This document shows positions 1-11,385 of a stretch of DNA of 64,000 bases, in pieces (position 1 is the first letter of the stretch; the number at the start of each line of letters is the position of its first letter). Where the stretch lies: the NCBI RefSeq assembly GCF_025370935.1, contig NC_133494.1:14080678-14144677 (forward strand), in the 5' to 3' direction. Below the pieces are notes generated by a model, which did not search any database, had not been told where the DNA came from, and saw only the letters and a list, made by a program, of their open reading frames with translations. The translations under genes and the position numbers were made by a program. The stretch comes from Choristoneura fumiferana (taxonomy: Eukaryota; Arthropoda; Insecta; Lepidoptera; Tortricidae).

Positions 1-555
1 ACAAAGCTTTTGCTAGACAAGATGGACTGACCGATTATTGATTTATACCAAATTGGTATAATTAGATTTTAGTATTGGCTTAAATGTTTAATTCTTTTTA
101 TTTTAACTAGAACTAACAATACTTTATAACGTAAGAAAAGAAAATTACAGTTATAAAATTGTGTCCAGGTGTAGCTCCTTTTCTTGGCCTATAAACCAAT
201 GAAGCTAGAGATTGACTAAGTACTTTCTTTTTAAATTATCACGATATTGGAAAGCATATTTTAAATTTTCCACGGTGGCGAAACCACGAGACTAAACTTT
301 AAATAAATAACATTTTTCAAACGTAATATCTTGGAGTATAATAAACTAATTTTCCATACAATACGTCGGCGACATCGCCCGGCACAATAATAACGTATTA
401 TTGCGATCTGATCCGCATTATTTGCTATTTATCCGCGCTCTGTGCACGACAATTTAGATTATTCAACGGTCACACACTGCAGAGCACTGTACCTACAGAT
501 AATTCTGGAGACATCATCAAAATCAACTCTACGTAAATGTATACTAAGCAAAATC

Positions 556-640
556 GTGCAAGTTGCATTACATTGCGAGGCCGTAAAGTCAACGAGTTTG
601 TAGTGGTCAATCGAGCGCCGCAATGTAATGCAACTTGCAC
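556..640. repeat. Hairpin MITE, copy A (one outer arm lost)
   Basis: Arms at 556-577 and 619-640 are perfect 22 bp inverted repeats (GTGCAAGTTGCATTAC...). The copy B counterpart has about 40 extra bases on the left that pair with sequence right of the second arm, so A has lost most of its outer left arm. Confidence 0.8.
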
Positions 641-854
641 ATTATTCTTGCACGTCTGACTGAACTCGGCTTAACGCTCTGACGTTCGTAATCACATTCA
701 CCATCTCCGTACGCCCTCGTCTTATAACGTGTGACAGAAAGGACGACTGTGATTCCAAGTGTGTTGGAAAATAGGGCCTCTATTTAGTATTCCCGTATCG
801 TAAGAATTTCCCAATCAGCACTGGGCCTACGTTGGAACTGCGGCCCAAGCCCTT

Positions 855-1105
855 TCAAAGTCAAAGTCAAAATATCTTTATTCAATTTAGGCTATAACAA
901 GCACTTATGAATGTCAAAAAAAATCTACCACCGATTCGGAAAAACCTCTGTTGAGAAGAATCCGACAAGAAACTCAACGTTTCGTTCTGAGAGGAGGCTT
1001 TTGCCTTGCAGTGGTGGTGGTGGTTATCATCGTATTTTAACATGAAATTCATCCACATTTTTGTTTTGTACAACCTTTGCAGGAGTTTTGTTAACATAAA
1101 TCATA
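855..1105 (-). mobile_element. 3' fragment of a LINE with (TTTGAC)n tail
   Basis: On the minus strand it ends AATAAAGATATTTTGACTTT with repeated TTTGAC units, like the full CR1-like element at 51541. The 71-residue open frame here (histidine run DDNHHHHCKA) lies inside the fragment and is not taken as a gene. Copy B has the same insertion (43195-43440) with one more tail unit. Confidence 0.7.
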
Positions 1106-1120
1106 TACTGTTAAAGGCAG

Positions 1121-1171
1121 ACACACATAGCGGTCAAACTTATAACACCCCTCTTTTACGTCGGGGGTTAA
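1121..1171. repeat. Right end of a CCCCCGAC-terminus MITE
   Basis: ACACACATAGCGGTCAAAC followed by CGTCGGGGGTTAAAA matches the right end of the fuller element at 46593-46796. Only the terminus is present. Confidence 0.65.
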
Positions 1172-1914
1172 AAATGAAATCATGGACCACTAATCTCACA
1201 ACAACAATAACAATTTCTATTATAGGCATATGCCTATAATTAACCTAATTGATTAGGAACAGTCGTGGTCGATCATGTCTCTAGAATCATCCTGTATCTA
1301 AACAGGCCAGCCAGACACAGAAAAAAGATAACATTATTGAGTCAATATGAACCTCCTCAGCTCATCCCTGAAAAATATTGACAGCTTTACGAGTATGTCC
1401 AAGTTTTCCAGTGCAATCCAATTTGTAGTTTTAATTTTGGCAACACTATTGGGCGCACATCACTGTACTCTTGTGAATTCACAGCCTTACATCAAAATCC
1501 GATCACTAGTCTACCACTCGCTTACCACTCGTGCTTGTTTTTATGATAATCGAGTTTCATTTTCAACCTTGAACTCGCCAGTATTCCCATATTTCGCTTT
1601 CTATGACCACCATAAATCCTCATTTTGTTTACTTTACGCGTATAAAACAGCTTCGTTTGCTGAACAAACAGGACCTATTAGGGCTTATTTAATTAATAGA
1701 CTCCGAAAATAGCCCCCTTGTTTGAGGAGGGTGGATTAGGGTGTAGTGTACGGGGCGTCAATGCACTGTTTATTTACATGTATGTTTAAAATTACAACCA
1801 TGCAGTGTAATTGTAACGCGCAGGTATAGTCGAATGCTAAAAATATATACATATACAGCCATAGCGACAAAATATGTATAAATCGATCTTATGTTTAGTG
1901 GCATAAAGGTGTAG
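1172..1914. other. Unassigned intergenic sequence
   Basis: No repeat or gene recognised with confidence. A 121-residue open frame (1347-1712) starts with a hydrophobic segment (FVVLILATLLGA) resembling a signal peptide, but a 16-base length difference in copy B near 43777 breaks the frame, arguing against a gene. Sequence around 1826-1890 faintly resembles one arm of the 16925 MITE. Confidence 0.5.
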
Positions 1915-2745
1915 CTTAGAGCAACGTTTATCGCTTGACCGATCCGAAATTTGTACGGATTAGCGGACTCGATGTTGGTAAACGAATCCGACTATAATGT
2001 ACGACTTTGTTGTTTAAATGTAATTAAACGATAACAATTTACTTAGGAGAAGATGGAAGATGGGTCGTGTGCTTGTGTGGGATGCCACTTGCTCTGACAC
2101 GCTGGCTCCTTCCCATCTCCATGGAACCTGCAACAGAGCCGGTGCAGCATCCGAAGCGGCTGAAAAGACAAAAATATCCAAATGCAGGGTCTAGGCACCG
2201 AATATGACTTTGTCCCATTCGGTGTCGAGACCCTTGGTCCGTGGGGTCCTAGCGCTTTAAAACTTTTTAAAGAAATTTTATAAAGATTAGTAGACGTCAC
2301 AGGTGACCGAAGAGCTGGCAGTTTCCTCGGACAAAGAACTAGCCTAGCTATTCAAAGAGGAAACGCTGCCAGCATCTTCGGGACCTTGCCTAAGGGGTAC
2401 TCTTTACGTAATTTGTTTTAGTTTTAGGTTCTATTTTTATTTTATGTAAGTTTTTTATTTTATGTTGGTACTTAAGTTTGTTAGTAATAAATTGCACATT
2501 TACTTAGGTGCATGTGAAATGTAACACCATCTTTTTACAAGCTTGATGTCCCAGATCTCTTTTTACAGCAGAAAACTGAACAATTCGGCATTTTTAGCAC
2601 TGCAGCGTTCACTCGCGCGACTCGATTCGGTCTAGTTTGAAATGCGAGTGTGCCTTGTTTTATAAAATTCGTATGCCCAGTTGGGCTTGTACAGAGGGGA
2701 ACGCAGGGATTACTCTCTTCTGTAGGAAGCCCGCGTTGCTCTAAG
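1915..2745. mobile_element. TIR transposon with 8 bp target duplication, internally deleted (copy A)
   Basis: AGGTGTAG flanks it on both sides (1907-1914 and 2746-2753). It starts CTTAGAGCAACG and ends CGTTGCTCTAAG. Relative to copy B it lacks 256 bases immediately after the first 12 bases, removing most of the left TIR. An 8 bp target duplication is typical of hAT and some other cut-and-paste superfamilies; I cannot assign one from the termini. Confidence 0.78.
2053..2411 (+). pseudogene. Decayed mobile-element ORF fragment (WDATCSDT block), copy A
   Basis: The frame reads LVWDATCSDTLAPSHLHGTC, then an Ala/Glu-rich stretch, FGVETLGPWG, and after an in-frame TAA at about 2281, VTGDRR...SLAIQRGNAASIFGTL. 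From memory, this pattern resembles the C-terminal block of proteins encoded by invertebrate mobile elements with reverse-transcriptase-like regions. That is unverified, and a nuclease role is only a guess. Copy A also has a deletion near 2072 that shifts the frame, so it is more damaged than copy B (44617-44982). It sits wholly inside the TIR transposon. Confidence 0.5.
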
Positions 2746-2753
2746 AGGTGTAG

Positions 2754-3652
2754 GTATAAATGCGCTTCTATTGGTTCATGACAAACACATTCCACGGAAC
2801 ATCCTCCTCTTCTCTGGTGGAAATACTACCTTAAAGCGTCGAGTAAAAATATAAATAAATGTAAAAAAAAGATTTTTTATCATTTCTGAGTATTTTGCAA
2901 CTTTATCGTCTGGAAATCCTAGAATGGCAGTTAATTGAGAGGTCGAAACCTATTTTGTCCCAGTCAAAGAATATTATAAGCAGAGTTTTACGGTGGAACC
3001 TCACCCGATGTCACAAATCTGACTACCTACAGTATCCAAATTGTCCATTGCTTTGTTTTTTATTAAAAGCTCAACTTGCACCTCCGAGATACGATCAAAG
3101 CTCTCGCTACCAGTATTATTGATAGCGTGTCGTGGAAGCTCAGCGTGTGATGTGGGGATTTAGATAGAGTACAGAGAGCGTCAAAAGCTTGTACCTATAA
3201 TATGTAGGCAGTTAATCACTAGCAGCCCAGAGACAACTCCTCAAAGCGAGGCGTCGAGTGTTTCGCTGTTCATTGCTCGGCCGAGATGCTTGTCACACTG
3301 AGGTTACCTGACAGTACACGCATTGAACAGAGATGATACTCAACCTGCCGTTGGTCACGCGTATACGTGGTCGGGCTGCCAGACGGTTTGGGTAATGATA
3401 TGTCAACGGTAGCTGATGAATATAGGTAGTTTTTAAGTAGCAGTTGAGTAATTAGGTTTTTTTTTAAATAAGAAAAAATAAAAATCATTTATTATCAGGC
3501 GTTTAACGTCCATAGATGTCAACAGGGGATCACGAAATTTGTTAGTAACAATTATTCTTATAAAGTATATTAGTAAAGATGATTTCGGAAACTAATTTCG
3601 TGAATCAACACAACTACTGAAACAATTAATATCAATTGAAAATTAAAAATGT
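2754..3652. other. Unassigned sequence, conserved between copies
   Basis: No mobile element recognised. A 75-residue open frame at 2895-3122 survives in copy B with a single change, but the whole block is nearly identical there, so this is not evidence of coding. Confidence 0.5.
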
Positions 3653-3660
3653 CAATGTAC

Positions 3661-3960
3661 TTCATCATCCCAGCCTATAATCGTCCCACTGCTGGGCACA
3701 GGCCTCCTCTCAGAACAAGAGGGCTTGGGCCATAGTTCCCACGCGGGCCCAGTGCGGATTGGGAACTTCACACGCACCATTGAATTGCTTCGCAGGTTTG
3801 TGCAGGTTTCCTCACGATGTTTTCCTTCACCGCATAGCTCGTGGTAAATTTCAAATGTAATTCCGCACATGAATTTCAAAAAACTCAGAGGTGCGAGCCG
3901 GGGTTTGAACCCACGACCCTCTGTTTGAGAGGCGATAGGTCAAACCACTAGGCCACCACC
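3661..3960 (-). mobile_element. tRNA-derived SINE, full length, only in copy A
   Basis: On the minus strand it starts GGTGGCCTAGTGGTTTGACC, which fits a pol III A box, and has a B-box-like GGGTTCAAACCCC about 50 bases on. It ends GCCTGTGCCCAGCAGTGGGA...GGGATGATGA. Target duplications CAATGTAC flank it (3653-3660 and 3960-3967). Copy B has one uninterrupted CAATGTAC at 46227-46234, a clean empty site. Its 3' end resembles that of the RTE LINEs in this window, which would supply the transposition machinery. Confidence 0.92.
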
Positions 3961-4053
3961 AATGTACATTTTACAATAAAATTATAAAATTATTAAGAAG
4001 CCGTGGCAGCCAAGTATCTATGGCCGTGCATTGAGTAAGCAGCACGGTATGCT

Positions 4054-4176
4054 AGGGACTACTACGAAATTCGAAAATCGAAGTTAGTGTCGTACCATTC
4101 CTCTGACACTTATACTATTTAATATGAGAGTGATAGGGACGGTACGATACGAACTCCGAATTTCGGTGTAGGCCCT
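4054..4176. repeat. Short palindromic MITE (AGGG...TAC...CGAAATTCG)
   Basis: AGGGACTACTACGAAATTCG at the left pairs with CGAATTTCGGTGTAGGCCCT at the right, and the interior GTCGTACC/GGTACGATAC also pairs. Relatives are at 17133-17272, 39487-39620 and, by duplication, 46321-46443. Confidence 0.75.
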
Positions 4177-4359
4177 CAGGGCTAGTGCTGGTGGCGCGCT
4201 GCTGCGGCGCAAACTATCAGCTGCAGACCCTAAAATCGACCCAATGCACGAATGGTCGGGTCATAGGTCAACTTTTTATTAATGTACAAACTGACTTTAT
4301 GACTACTGAATGGAGGGTTTCGGCTTCATTAACGTTCTATAACATCAATTCGCAAAAAC

Positions 4360-4824
4360 GCAGTGTCTTTTCGTCCAAATTACCGCAGTGTTTGAAGTCA
4401 AAAGTCTTTGACCAGTGTGTGTTGCCAGTGATGACATACGGATCTGATACGTGGGCGCTAACGATGGGCCTCATGAGAAAACTCAAAGTCACTCAGAGGG
4501 CTAATTAGAAATGATGATATCCGCAGTAGAACTAAAGTTACCGACATAGCCCGAAGAATTGCGAAACTAAAGTGGCAGTGGGCGGGGCACATTGCTCGCA
4601 GGACTGATGGCCGATGGGGTCAAAAGGTTCTCGAATGGCGTCCACGGACCGGGAGACGAGCTGTCGATAGCCCTCCAAGAAGATCGAGCGACGACTTGGT
4701 TAAGATCGCGGGATCGCGGTGGATGCGGAAAGCACAAGATCGGTCTGAGTGGAGAGCCTTGGGGAGGCCTATGTCCAGCAGTGGACGTCTTTCGGCTGAC
4801 ATGATGATGATGATGATGATGATG
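4360..4824 (+). pseudogene. RTE-clade LINE 3' fragment, copy A
   Basis: It encodes the tail of an RTE reverse transcriptase: SVFSSKLPQCLKSKVFDQC, then LPVMTYGSDTWAL. After a deletion of about 40 bases near 4502 (absent in copy B) come pieces of KWQWAGHIARRTDGRWGQKV and SDDLVKIAGSRWMRKAQD in shifted frames. It ends in (GAT)n at 4801-4824. It is 5' truncated and non-functional. The longer relative is at 60886-62072. Confidence 0.85.
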
Positions 4825-6540
4825 AACATCAATTTGATTACAACGCTACAGCACGCAAAATCAGCGAACCGCTAAACACGATAAATGTCAATTATACCAA
4901 CAAAATAAACAGTTATGGTCACAGTTAAAACGCGGTTAAACCTATGTACAAGAGCTACCGTTAATAACGTGCAAATTGAATATTGGATGACAAGGCATTG
5001 CAAAAAGTTATTTTAGAACGAGTTGTCTATTTATAAAAGTGAAGCGCAATCTCACACCCGATATAGGGTTCCGAACAATCAAGTAATATTTTTGTAAGGA
5101 TTTCGTATTTTGTACGGAAATTTACAAGTTTAGGTATATTTTATATCTTAGGCTATTTACTCTTAAACTACTAATAATTCTCAAGAAAACTTAACCGTTA
5201 TAGTTTTTCTTGTAAGTTAGATATCCTGAATTTTTTCAGACAGGGGGGGCTCGATTTTAATGAAAATATGCACTTTAAAATGAAATAAAATGAAATGAAA
5301 TGAAACCCCCTAATGGTTAAAGACCTATCCAACGATATCCCAGACTACAAGGTTAGATATTTTTTTTATTATACAATTTTGTCGGCATAGTTTACATATA
5401 TATTCGTGCAAAATTACAGCTTTCTAGCATTGATAGTCCCGGAGCAAAGCCGCGGACGGACAAACGGACAGACATGGCGAAACTATAAGGGTTCTGTTTT
5501 TGCCATTTTGGCTACGGAACCCTAAAAATTGGTTTTATATAAATGTATGGTTCTACCAACTATTTTATTCATTTTTTACTGACTTCAGACAGGTGAAAGT
5601 CGCAGGAGTTTGACTGATTCGGGTAGGGCAGGTTGTTTGGGGGAGATTTACGGACGTCCAGCTAAGGACATCTTTTCACTGCCGACAATTGATGATGAAT
5701 TCGAAACAACCTAATTTTTCTCTATGTACTTATTTTTGTTGAACAAGAATGTCATCTAAAAACAACAGTTCATCGTTTTTGCAGTGATAACTGGTACAGC
5801 GCAAGTTATTGCTTTTCTCTACGATGTTTCTTAATTTAGGTACAATAAAGTGTTCACATACACACATACATAATATACAAAATGTTTTATTTAAATTAAT
5901 ACAGCGTATATATGAGAAATATCCATCAGACCCGAAACTACGAGTAGAATGAGCCGGCCATTTGCGGATGCGACTAGCTAAAGAACAATTAGTAACTACA
6001 TATCTAAACATTCTAATTCATCTTATTTTCAGCGTGTTGGAGAGACAGATAAACACACAAACAAACGCACTGTCACACTTTTATATTTATAAATAAGTAG
6101 AGTATCTAGAAAATGCAAACGTTCTTATCAAACTTTGTTGTGACTATTTTGTCACAGACACTTTTTCGTCACTAAAATCACCCGATTAAAAACAATGTCA
6201 GCGACCATCAACCCGGAACAACAAAACAAAGGCATTGTAGAAGACTATTAAAACCGTTTAATGTGATATATAAATAGTTTTAAGATAAAGCTTTTAAGTT
6301 TGAGATAAGTGGTTATGATTGATTGTGGGAAGCTCCTGGCCGGTGACAGTAAGTTAAGTTTAGTTGGTCGGGTTGATCTTGCTTAACGTGTGTGATACGA
6401 TCGGTGTAGTGGGCGGGAGAAGTGTTGATAGTTTGATGTTTTTTTTTGTTTGAGTTAAGGATTAAGGGTTACTGTTGTTAAGGGATAATCAATTTACTTA
6501 CCGTGCTAAAGCTTATTTTTATTGCTAGCTTTTTATGGTT
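4825..6540. other. Unassigned sequence with one degenerate interspersed repeat
   Basis: Around 5280-5525 lies a degenerate member of the repeat with AGGGTTCTG...CTACGGAACCCT at its end. Copy B lacks about 145 bases corresponding to 5100-5245. The minus-strand open frame at 5730-6011 recurs in copy B, but nothing else supports it. Confidence 0.5.
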
Positions 6541-6554
6541 CCTCATAATAATAT

Positions 6555-6588
6555 GAAAGAAAGAAAGAAGAAAGAAAAGAAAGAAAAT
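6555..6588. repeat. GAAA-rich microsatellite, only in copy A
   Basis: Alternating GAAA and GAA units. Copy B runs straight through at 49086, so the tract expanded or was lost in one copy. Confidence 0.8.
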
Positions 6589-6599
6589 ACATATATGAT

Positions 6600-6815
6600 G
6601 TGCTGTATCTCATAAACCGTGATAGTTTTCACAGATTATGTATAACTGTGGCCGCTGTAACAAAAAATACTAAAAACAGAATAAAATAAATATTTAAAGG
6701 GGGCTCTTTACAACGAACGAGTTTTTTTGCCGTTTTTTGCTAATGTATAATGAATGTTGTATAGATGGTATGGAACCATTCGTGCGCGAATCCGACTCGC
6801 ACTTGGCCGGTTTTT
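6600..6815 (+). repeat. Interspersed repeat ending GACTCGCACTTGGCCGG
   Basis: Shares GGCCGCTGTAACAAAAAAT, AATAAATATTTAAAGGGGGC and the terminal GACTCGCACTTGGCCGG plus T-run with copies at 23842-24275 and, inverted, 35994-36200. I do not assign a class. Copy B has it at about 49090-49303. Confidence 0.7.
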
Positions 6816-8240
6816 TTAATTTTAATCTTTGATAATTATAATGATAATTTATAATGGAAAAAGTAAGAGGAAGCCTTTGCCCAGCAGTGAGAAAGCGTAC
6901 CTATATATTTGGCTATTCCATAAAAAAATACAATAGGGTATTTTCCGAAATAAAAATATATTATTCTATTTAGCTTGTGGTTTATTTTATCAAAAAATAT
7001 TAGACAAGTGTTTTTTTTGTTAATTAAACAAAAAATTAAGATATAGCTGGTTAAAATTTTGTATGACGTCACGCCATGTGACACCTCTTGTTAAATTGAC
7101 AAAAGAATAAATTCGTGTCCAATATTTCTTACGTTCTAAACCAACAGCCACTTTTACCAAATTACACATCTCAACTATCAAGACTACTTAACCCTTCTAT
7201 TTCCAAAAGCGCGCCTCATACATTATGCGGTTGACATACATTATAATATAATCCATATAATAACATTTCCTCATAATAACGCCATTAGAATTAGTCCGGC
7301 CGCAGCCGCTACGTGTGCGGTCGGACTATACAAGCCTGCAAGTTATAGGACGTCACGGTTTAAAAAATTGTGACCAAATCGCTAAAAGTAGCGGCATGAC
7401 TTGACTTAGTGTTTTCACTCTTCATTGAGAAAAATATGGGACAGATATTTGTGTTGTCGTCTCGGTTTTTACCGTCCGAATAAACAGAGACGGCATCACG
7501 TTAATCTTTCCTATACAATTTTGCAATGAATGATGTTGAAACGCCTTAAGTGCCCAAGTCCCTGGGGCAAAGGGAGTTCTCAGTGGCTCTTTTAAATGGC
7601 TCTCCATCGCTATCCTTCTAGAGCTTCACGCTTGAGTTCGCTCCAGGTCTTCTGGAGGTTTGTTAGGTACTTAAATGATGAAGATAATAGACAGTTAAAA
7701 TTTTGCGTGGACATTTCTTAGCGTGTGTTCACTAAGCAGCTGCGTGGAAATGTTTGCCATAAGAAACGTTCTATCTCAGCCGGTTGGCAACGCATCAGCT
7801 ATTTGGTCAGCATGCTTGGTCTTTTACCTGTTCTATAAAATTCTGACAATTTTTTGCCTATAATCTGTTACCTATCACATTATTTTTATTTGCTCGCATC
7901 CGCCCTTATTTGAAGAAATAAATATATATTTTCCAGTCTTGTGTGTGTTTTGCCGAAATAATACTGAAATTTGCCACTAAATGTTTGTAAAAGAATTAAA
8001 AGTTTGCAAATCGCTACATCTTGCCTTAACATTACCTTGGACCACAGCCTAATCCAAAAAGTCACGAGTGTACTACGTGTGTGGACCACTAATGCCCGCT
8101 TATAGTCGCTTATGACGTGCCGGGAGCGTGTTGTGAATCCCAACCCTGGCGGAAGTCATCGAGATGACCTCTGCACCCTACATGATTATAGAATGACCCT
8201 GTGGCTTTTGGTGAAGCATCTGAGTGTATTCATGTAATTA
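6816..8240. other. Unassigned sequence
   Basis: Nothing recognised beyond short open frames on both strands. From 7886 the match to copy B becomes nearly perfect. Confidence 0.5.
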
Positions 8241-8249
8241 AAAATACCC

Positions 8250-8405
8250 GGGCGACCGAGTTTTGCTTGGGCTAAAACTCGATAAGCGTTTTCCCAGAGA
8301 TAAGACCAAGCTAGATCGATTTGTCATCCCCAAAACCCACATACCAAATTTCATCGAAATCGTTGGAGCCGTTTCCGAGATCCCCGAAATATTATATATG
8401 TATAA
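8250..8405 (+). repeat. Degenerate lepidopteran interspersed repeat
   Basis: Contains ACATACCAAATTTCATCGAA and CGTTGGAGCCGTTTCCGAGA, the central block of a repeat widespread in moth and butterfly introns. The copy B version is at about 50718-50873. Confidence 0.55.
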
Positions 8406-8889
8406 GTATATACAAGAATTGCTCGCTTAAAGGTATTAGATACATGTACCTACAGGCGAAGAGACTGAATCACACAGTATCAGGGTGGAACCTTTTCATA
8501 ATCAATTTCGCTATGATTTCTTTGGCAAATGTAGGTATGTGATGTCAACATGACATTAGTAGCACTGAACAGACAAAGAACTGAATCGCGTGCCAGGATG
8601 GAACTCTTTCGCTGCAAATGCCATGTTGGCATTCTATACATCTTGGCTTAGATCAATCAAGGCAAATATTCCACAACTTCCAAATCTTGCATCAGACAAT
8701 CAGAGCAAGGTGCGCGCTCGTTGGATCACTTATTAAACGTCGAGGTTGTTTATGCGCCGCTAGATTTGGTCTAATTGTAATGTGCGCTGAGTTTCGTAGA
8801 TTTATCAGTTGACTGGTTTTGACCAAAGGCGGGGTAGAGTCGAGTTCATCGTTTGGGTTTCTATACGTCACACTGTAAAGTGGGCTTTG

Positions 8890-9068
8890 TATAAGAATGA
8901 ATATCACGCGAGCCCATTGTGGATTGGAAACTTCGCAAGTAAAGCCGAAAAAAAAGGCCGGCAACGCGCTTTTGACTCTTCTGGTGTTGCAGGTGTCCAT
9001 GGGCGACGGTAATCGCTTACCATCAGGCGATCCATTTGCTCGTTTTCCCCCTAATACATAAAAAAAAA
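8890..9068 (+). mobile_element. Poly(A)-tailed retroelement 3' end
   Basis: Reads TCTGGTGTTGCAGGTGTCC, then CGCTTACCATCAGGCGATCC and TTTGCTCGTTTTCCCCCTAA before an A-run. The same tail recurs at 33367-33655 (minus) and 34840-34975 (plus). Confidence 0.7.
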
Positions 9069-9077
9069 CTATCGAAT

Positions 9078-9245
9078 TTCTTTGTAGGTGTGGGCAGGTT
9101 CCCTCTCGATATTTTCCTTAACTGTAGCTCATGGTAAATTTCAAATGAAATTTCACGCAAAAATTTCGAAAAAGTTAAGATGCAAGCCCAGGAACGAATA
9201 CACGATCTTCTGCATGAGAGGCCATAGGTGAAACAACTAGGCTAC
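9078..9245 (-). mobile_element. Degenerate tRNA-derived SINE fragment
   Basis: On the minus strand: degraded A-box region (TAGTTGTTTCACCTATGGCC), a decayed B-box region, and the body AAATTTCATTTGAAATTTACC plus ATCGAGAGGGAACCTGCCC. It matches the 3661 SINE but is more diverged and lacks the 3' tail. The CR1-like LINE in copy B inserted just beside it. Confidence 0.7.
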
Positions 9246-9397
9246 TATAGGTAAAAGAACTTAAGAAGATGACCTGTTGTATTGTATTGTTGTTGTTGTC
9301 CCGTCACTTTTCAGCATAAAACATATTTATTTATTTTTATGAGAAATTATGATGTTTCATAAAAACCTTCGAGGTAAGGGTAGAGGGCTAAAACATA

Positions 9398-9588
9398 AAA
9401 CATATTTTAAAATTTATGACGGTGGAAGCATTCTACACTTCCACTGAACGTAGATATAGTTTAGATATAGTTAGTGTTTAGTATGTAACTAAGGGACCCC
9501 ATACAAGTATTTTATTTCCTTTCTGCCAAGTATAAAAAGAGGACGTCTAAAAGTGCCCATTTATTTACTGACATTTGAATTTTGAATT
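9398..9588. other. About 190 bp present in copy A, absent in copy B
   Basis: Copy B joins GGCTAAAACAT directly to AATGACG at about 57043. No terminal repeats or clear target duplication were found, so this may be a deletion in B. Confidence 0.7.
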
Positions 9589-9821
9589 AATGACGAAAAA
9601 ATAATATAAAGATATTTATGTAAAAACTGCGTCCATACGCAAGTTTTTAGAGGTATTCGAGACTGATTAAACTACTTTTTTTCTCAAATAATAAGAAGAT
9701 AATTCAAACCCGCTGCAATGTGATTGAAATGTTGAGATAATTTAACATTAAACAGTGGTCTGAATTACCTGTTTGGTGCCGTTACTGCAACATTTGGGAG
9801 CCAGATTTTTTCCGCTCAGTA

Positions 9822-9945
9822 TTAAACTCTTTATTGTACATAAAACACATGAAATTTACAGATAACAAGATAATAACATGTACAAAAGCGAACTTATCCC
9901 TTAAAGGGATCTCTTTCAGTTGACCTTTGAACGATTGATTGTATA
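9822..9945 (-). mobile_element. LINE 3' end (AGGGATC...GGGATAAG type)
   Basis: Contains TTTATTGTACATAAAACAC and GCGAACTTATCCCTTAAAGG, shared with 14030-14125 and 25095-25245. TTTATTG is consistent with an AATAAA signal on the minus strand. Confidence 0.6.
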
Positions 9946-10297
9946 TCAGAAACGGGTAGACACTACGAGTACATGGAAAAATAAAATAACCGAAATTTTA
10001 AATTAACTCAAAATGTTGTTGTAATTTTTTTTTAAATAACATAACTTAGTCGACTCTTCAGTTCAGTTCTTCCTTTTCAGTTTTCCTGTCGTACAAAGAT
10101 CTGATTGTTTCGTTTGTCCACTCCAATCCAAATAGCTTATAGACCATTATAATAGCATAATAGGTAGCATTGACGCTTATTGATGTGGAAATATCAAGTT
10201 TCCCTCAGTTATACAAAGATAAGAGTGAATGCATCGTAACTTGGTTTTTGGTTGGATATGTTTAAGAACGATATCAAGAACACATTGTGACGTGCCT

Positions 10298-10975
10298 TTT
10301 TAGGGTTCCAGAGCCAAAATGTTGCCAAACGGAACCCTTATAGTTTTCATCAAGTACGTCTGTCTGTCTGTCTGTCCGACCGTCCGTATGTCACAGGCAT
10401 TTTACTAGAAAACTACAAGATGTATATCATTGAAATTTAGAGTACAGATGTCTTGTCAAGCCGCTATTTAGTTTAGTTGTAGTTAAATTACTCCGTTGCT
10501 CCATACACGTAACAGAAATTGTTTTTTTTTTTAACTCGCATCAACGTGTTTCACATAGTTGCACACATCGACAGGTCTTTTGAAAAGTTATACTCATAAA
10601 CTTTTTTGACTAAGTGGAGATTTCCGGAAATAATCGCTCCCAAAGTAGCAAAAATTGTATCCTCTCCCCTTTATACTGTAAACCGTTTGTCCAAAATATA
10701 TACAAAAAATATGGAAAGGTAACGCTTAATAAGTACTTTCAAAGAAAATTGGTTTCAACATGATCGGATATACCGTTTTTGAGTTATTGCCGAAAAACTG
10801 CACTTCTCAACAAAAGGACGTAAGTGCTGTGAAGATACGCTCTTTTTCTGGTAATAGATTTAAGACTGTAGTAAGTGTTTTAATTGTGTTATAACGCACA
10901 TAATATTACTTGATTTTTTCGTAATGGCTACGGAACCCTATCTTGGGCATGTCCGACACGCTCTTGGCCAGTTTT
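10298..10975 (+). repeat. Long interspersed repeat of the GGGTTCC...CGGAACCC type
   Basis: Starts AGGGTTCCAGAGCCAAAATG, has a CTGT-rich stretch at about 10363-10390 with GTCCGTATGTCACAGGC, and ends TGGCTACGGAACCCTATC then CGCTCTTGGCCAGTTTTT. It resembles a full-length member of a family present as fragments at 5330, 6600, 23842 and 35994. No open frame. Confidence 0.65.
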
Positions 10976-11261
10976 TATTTATTGGCAAGAAACAAACAGT
11001 CTTATACAGAGTTATGAACAGACTTAAATTAACACAATTATAGACCTATTTTCCAAGGTTTGCTAGGTAGGTATACAATAATAGGACAAAGAAAGAAATG
11101 ATGAGAATTAATAGGAATTTTGACAGGTAATATTTAGGAGAGAACAAATCCAGATTTGTTACGTATTCACTTCCCTACAAATGAAACTAGACAGGAAAGC
11201 TGAAAACAAGTACATAAATGGTTGAAAATATAAATTAAATAATAAAACTAACCTAAAGTAT

Positions 11262-11385
11262 GGTTACTTCAAAGCCTTCTTTAGCATATTATAGGTGGTA
11301 GATTTTTTTTGACATTTATTAGTGCTTATTATAGCCTAAATTGAATAAAGATATTTTGAATTTTTTGACTTTGACTTATCAAGTG
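11262..11385 (+). mobile_element. CR1-type LINE tail fragment
   Basis: GGTGGTAGATTTTTTTTGAC, then TATAGCCTAAATTGAATAAA and GATATTTTGA...TTTGACTTTGAC match the 3' end of the element at 51541. Severely 5' truncated; copy B has it at 58741-58856. Confidence 0.75.

Noticed and set aside
1347..1712. 121-residue frame with a signal-peptide-like start
   Set aside because: A 16-base length difference in copy B breaks the frame, and there is no domain or promoter support.
5730..6011. 93-residue minus-strand frame conserved in copy B (48260-48541)
   Set aside because: Both copies are nearly identical throughout, so conservation adds nothing; composition looks random.
7886..8143. 85-residue minus-strand frame identical in both copies
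   Set aside because: It lies in the most identical part of the duplication; non-coding flanks are equally identical.
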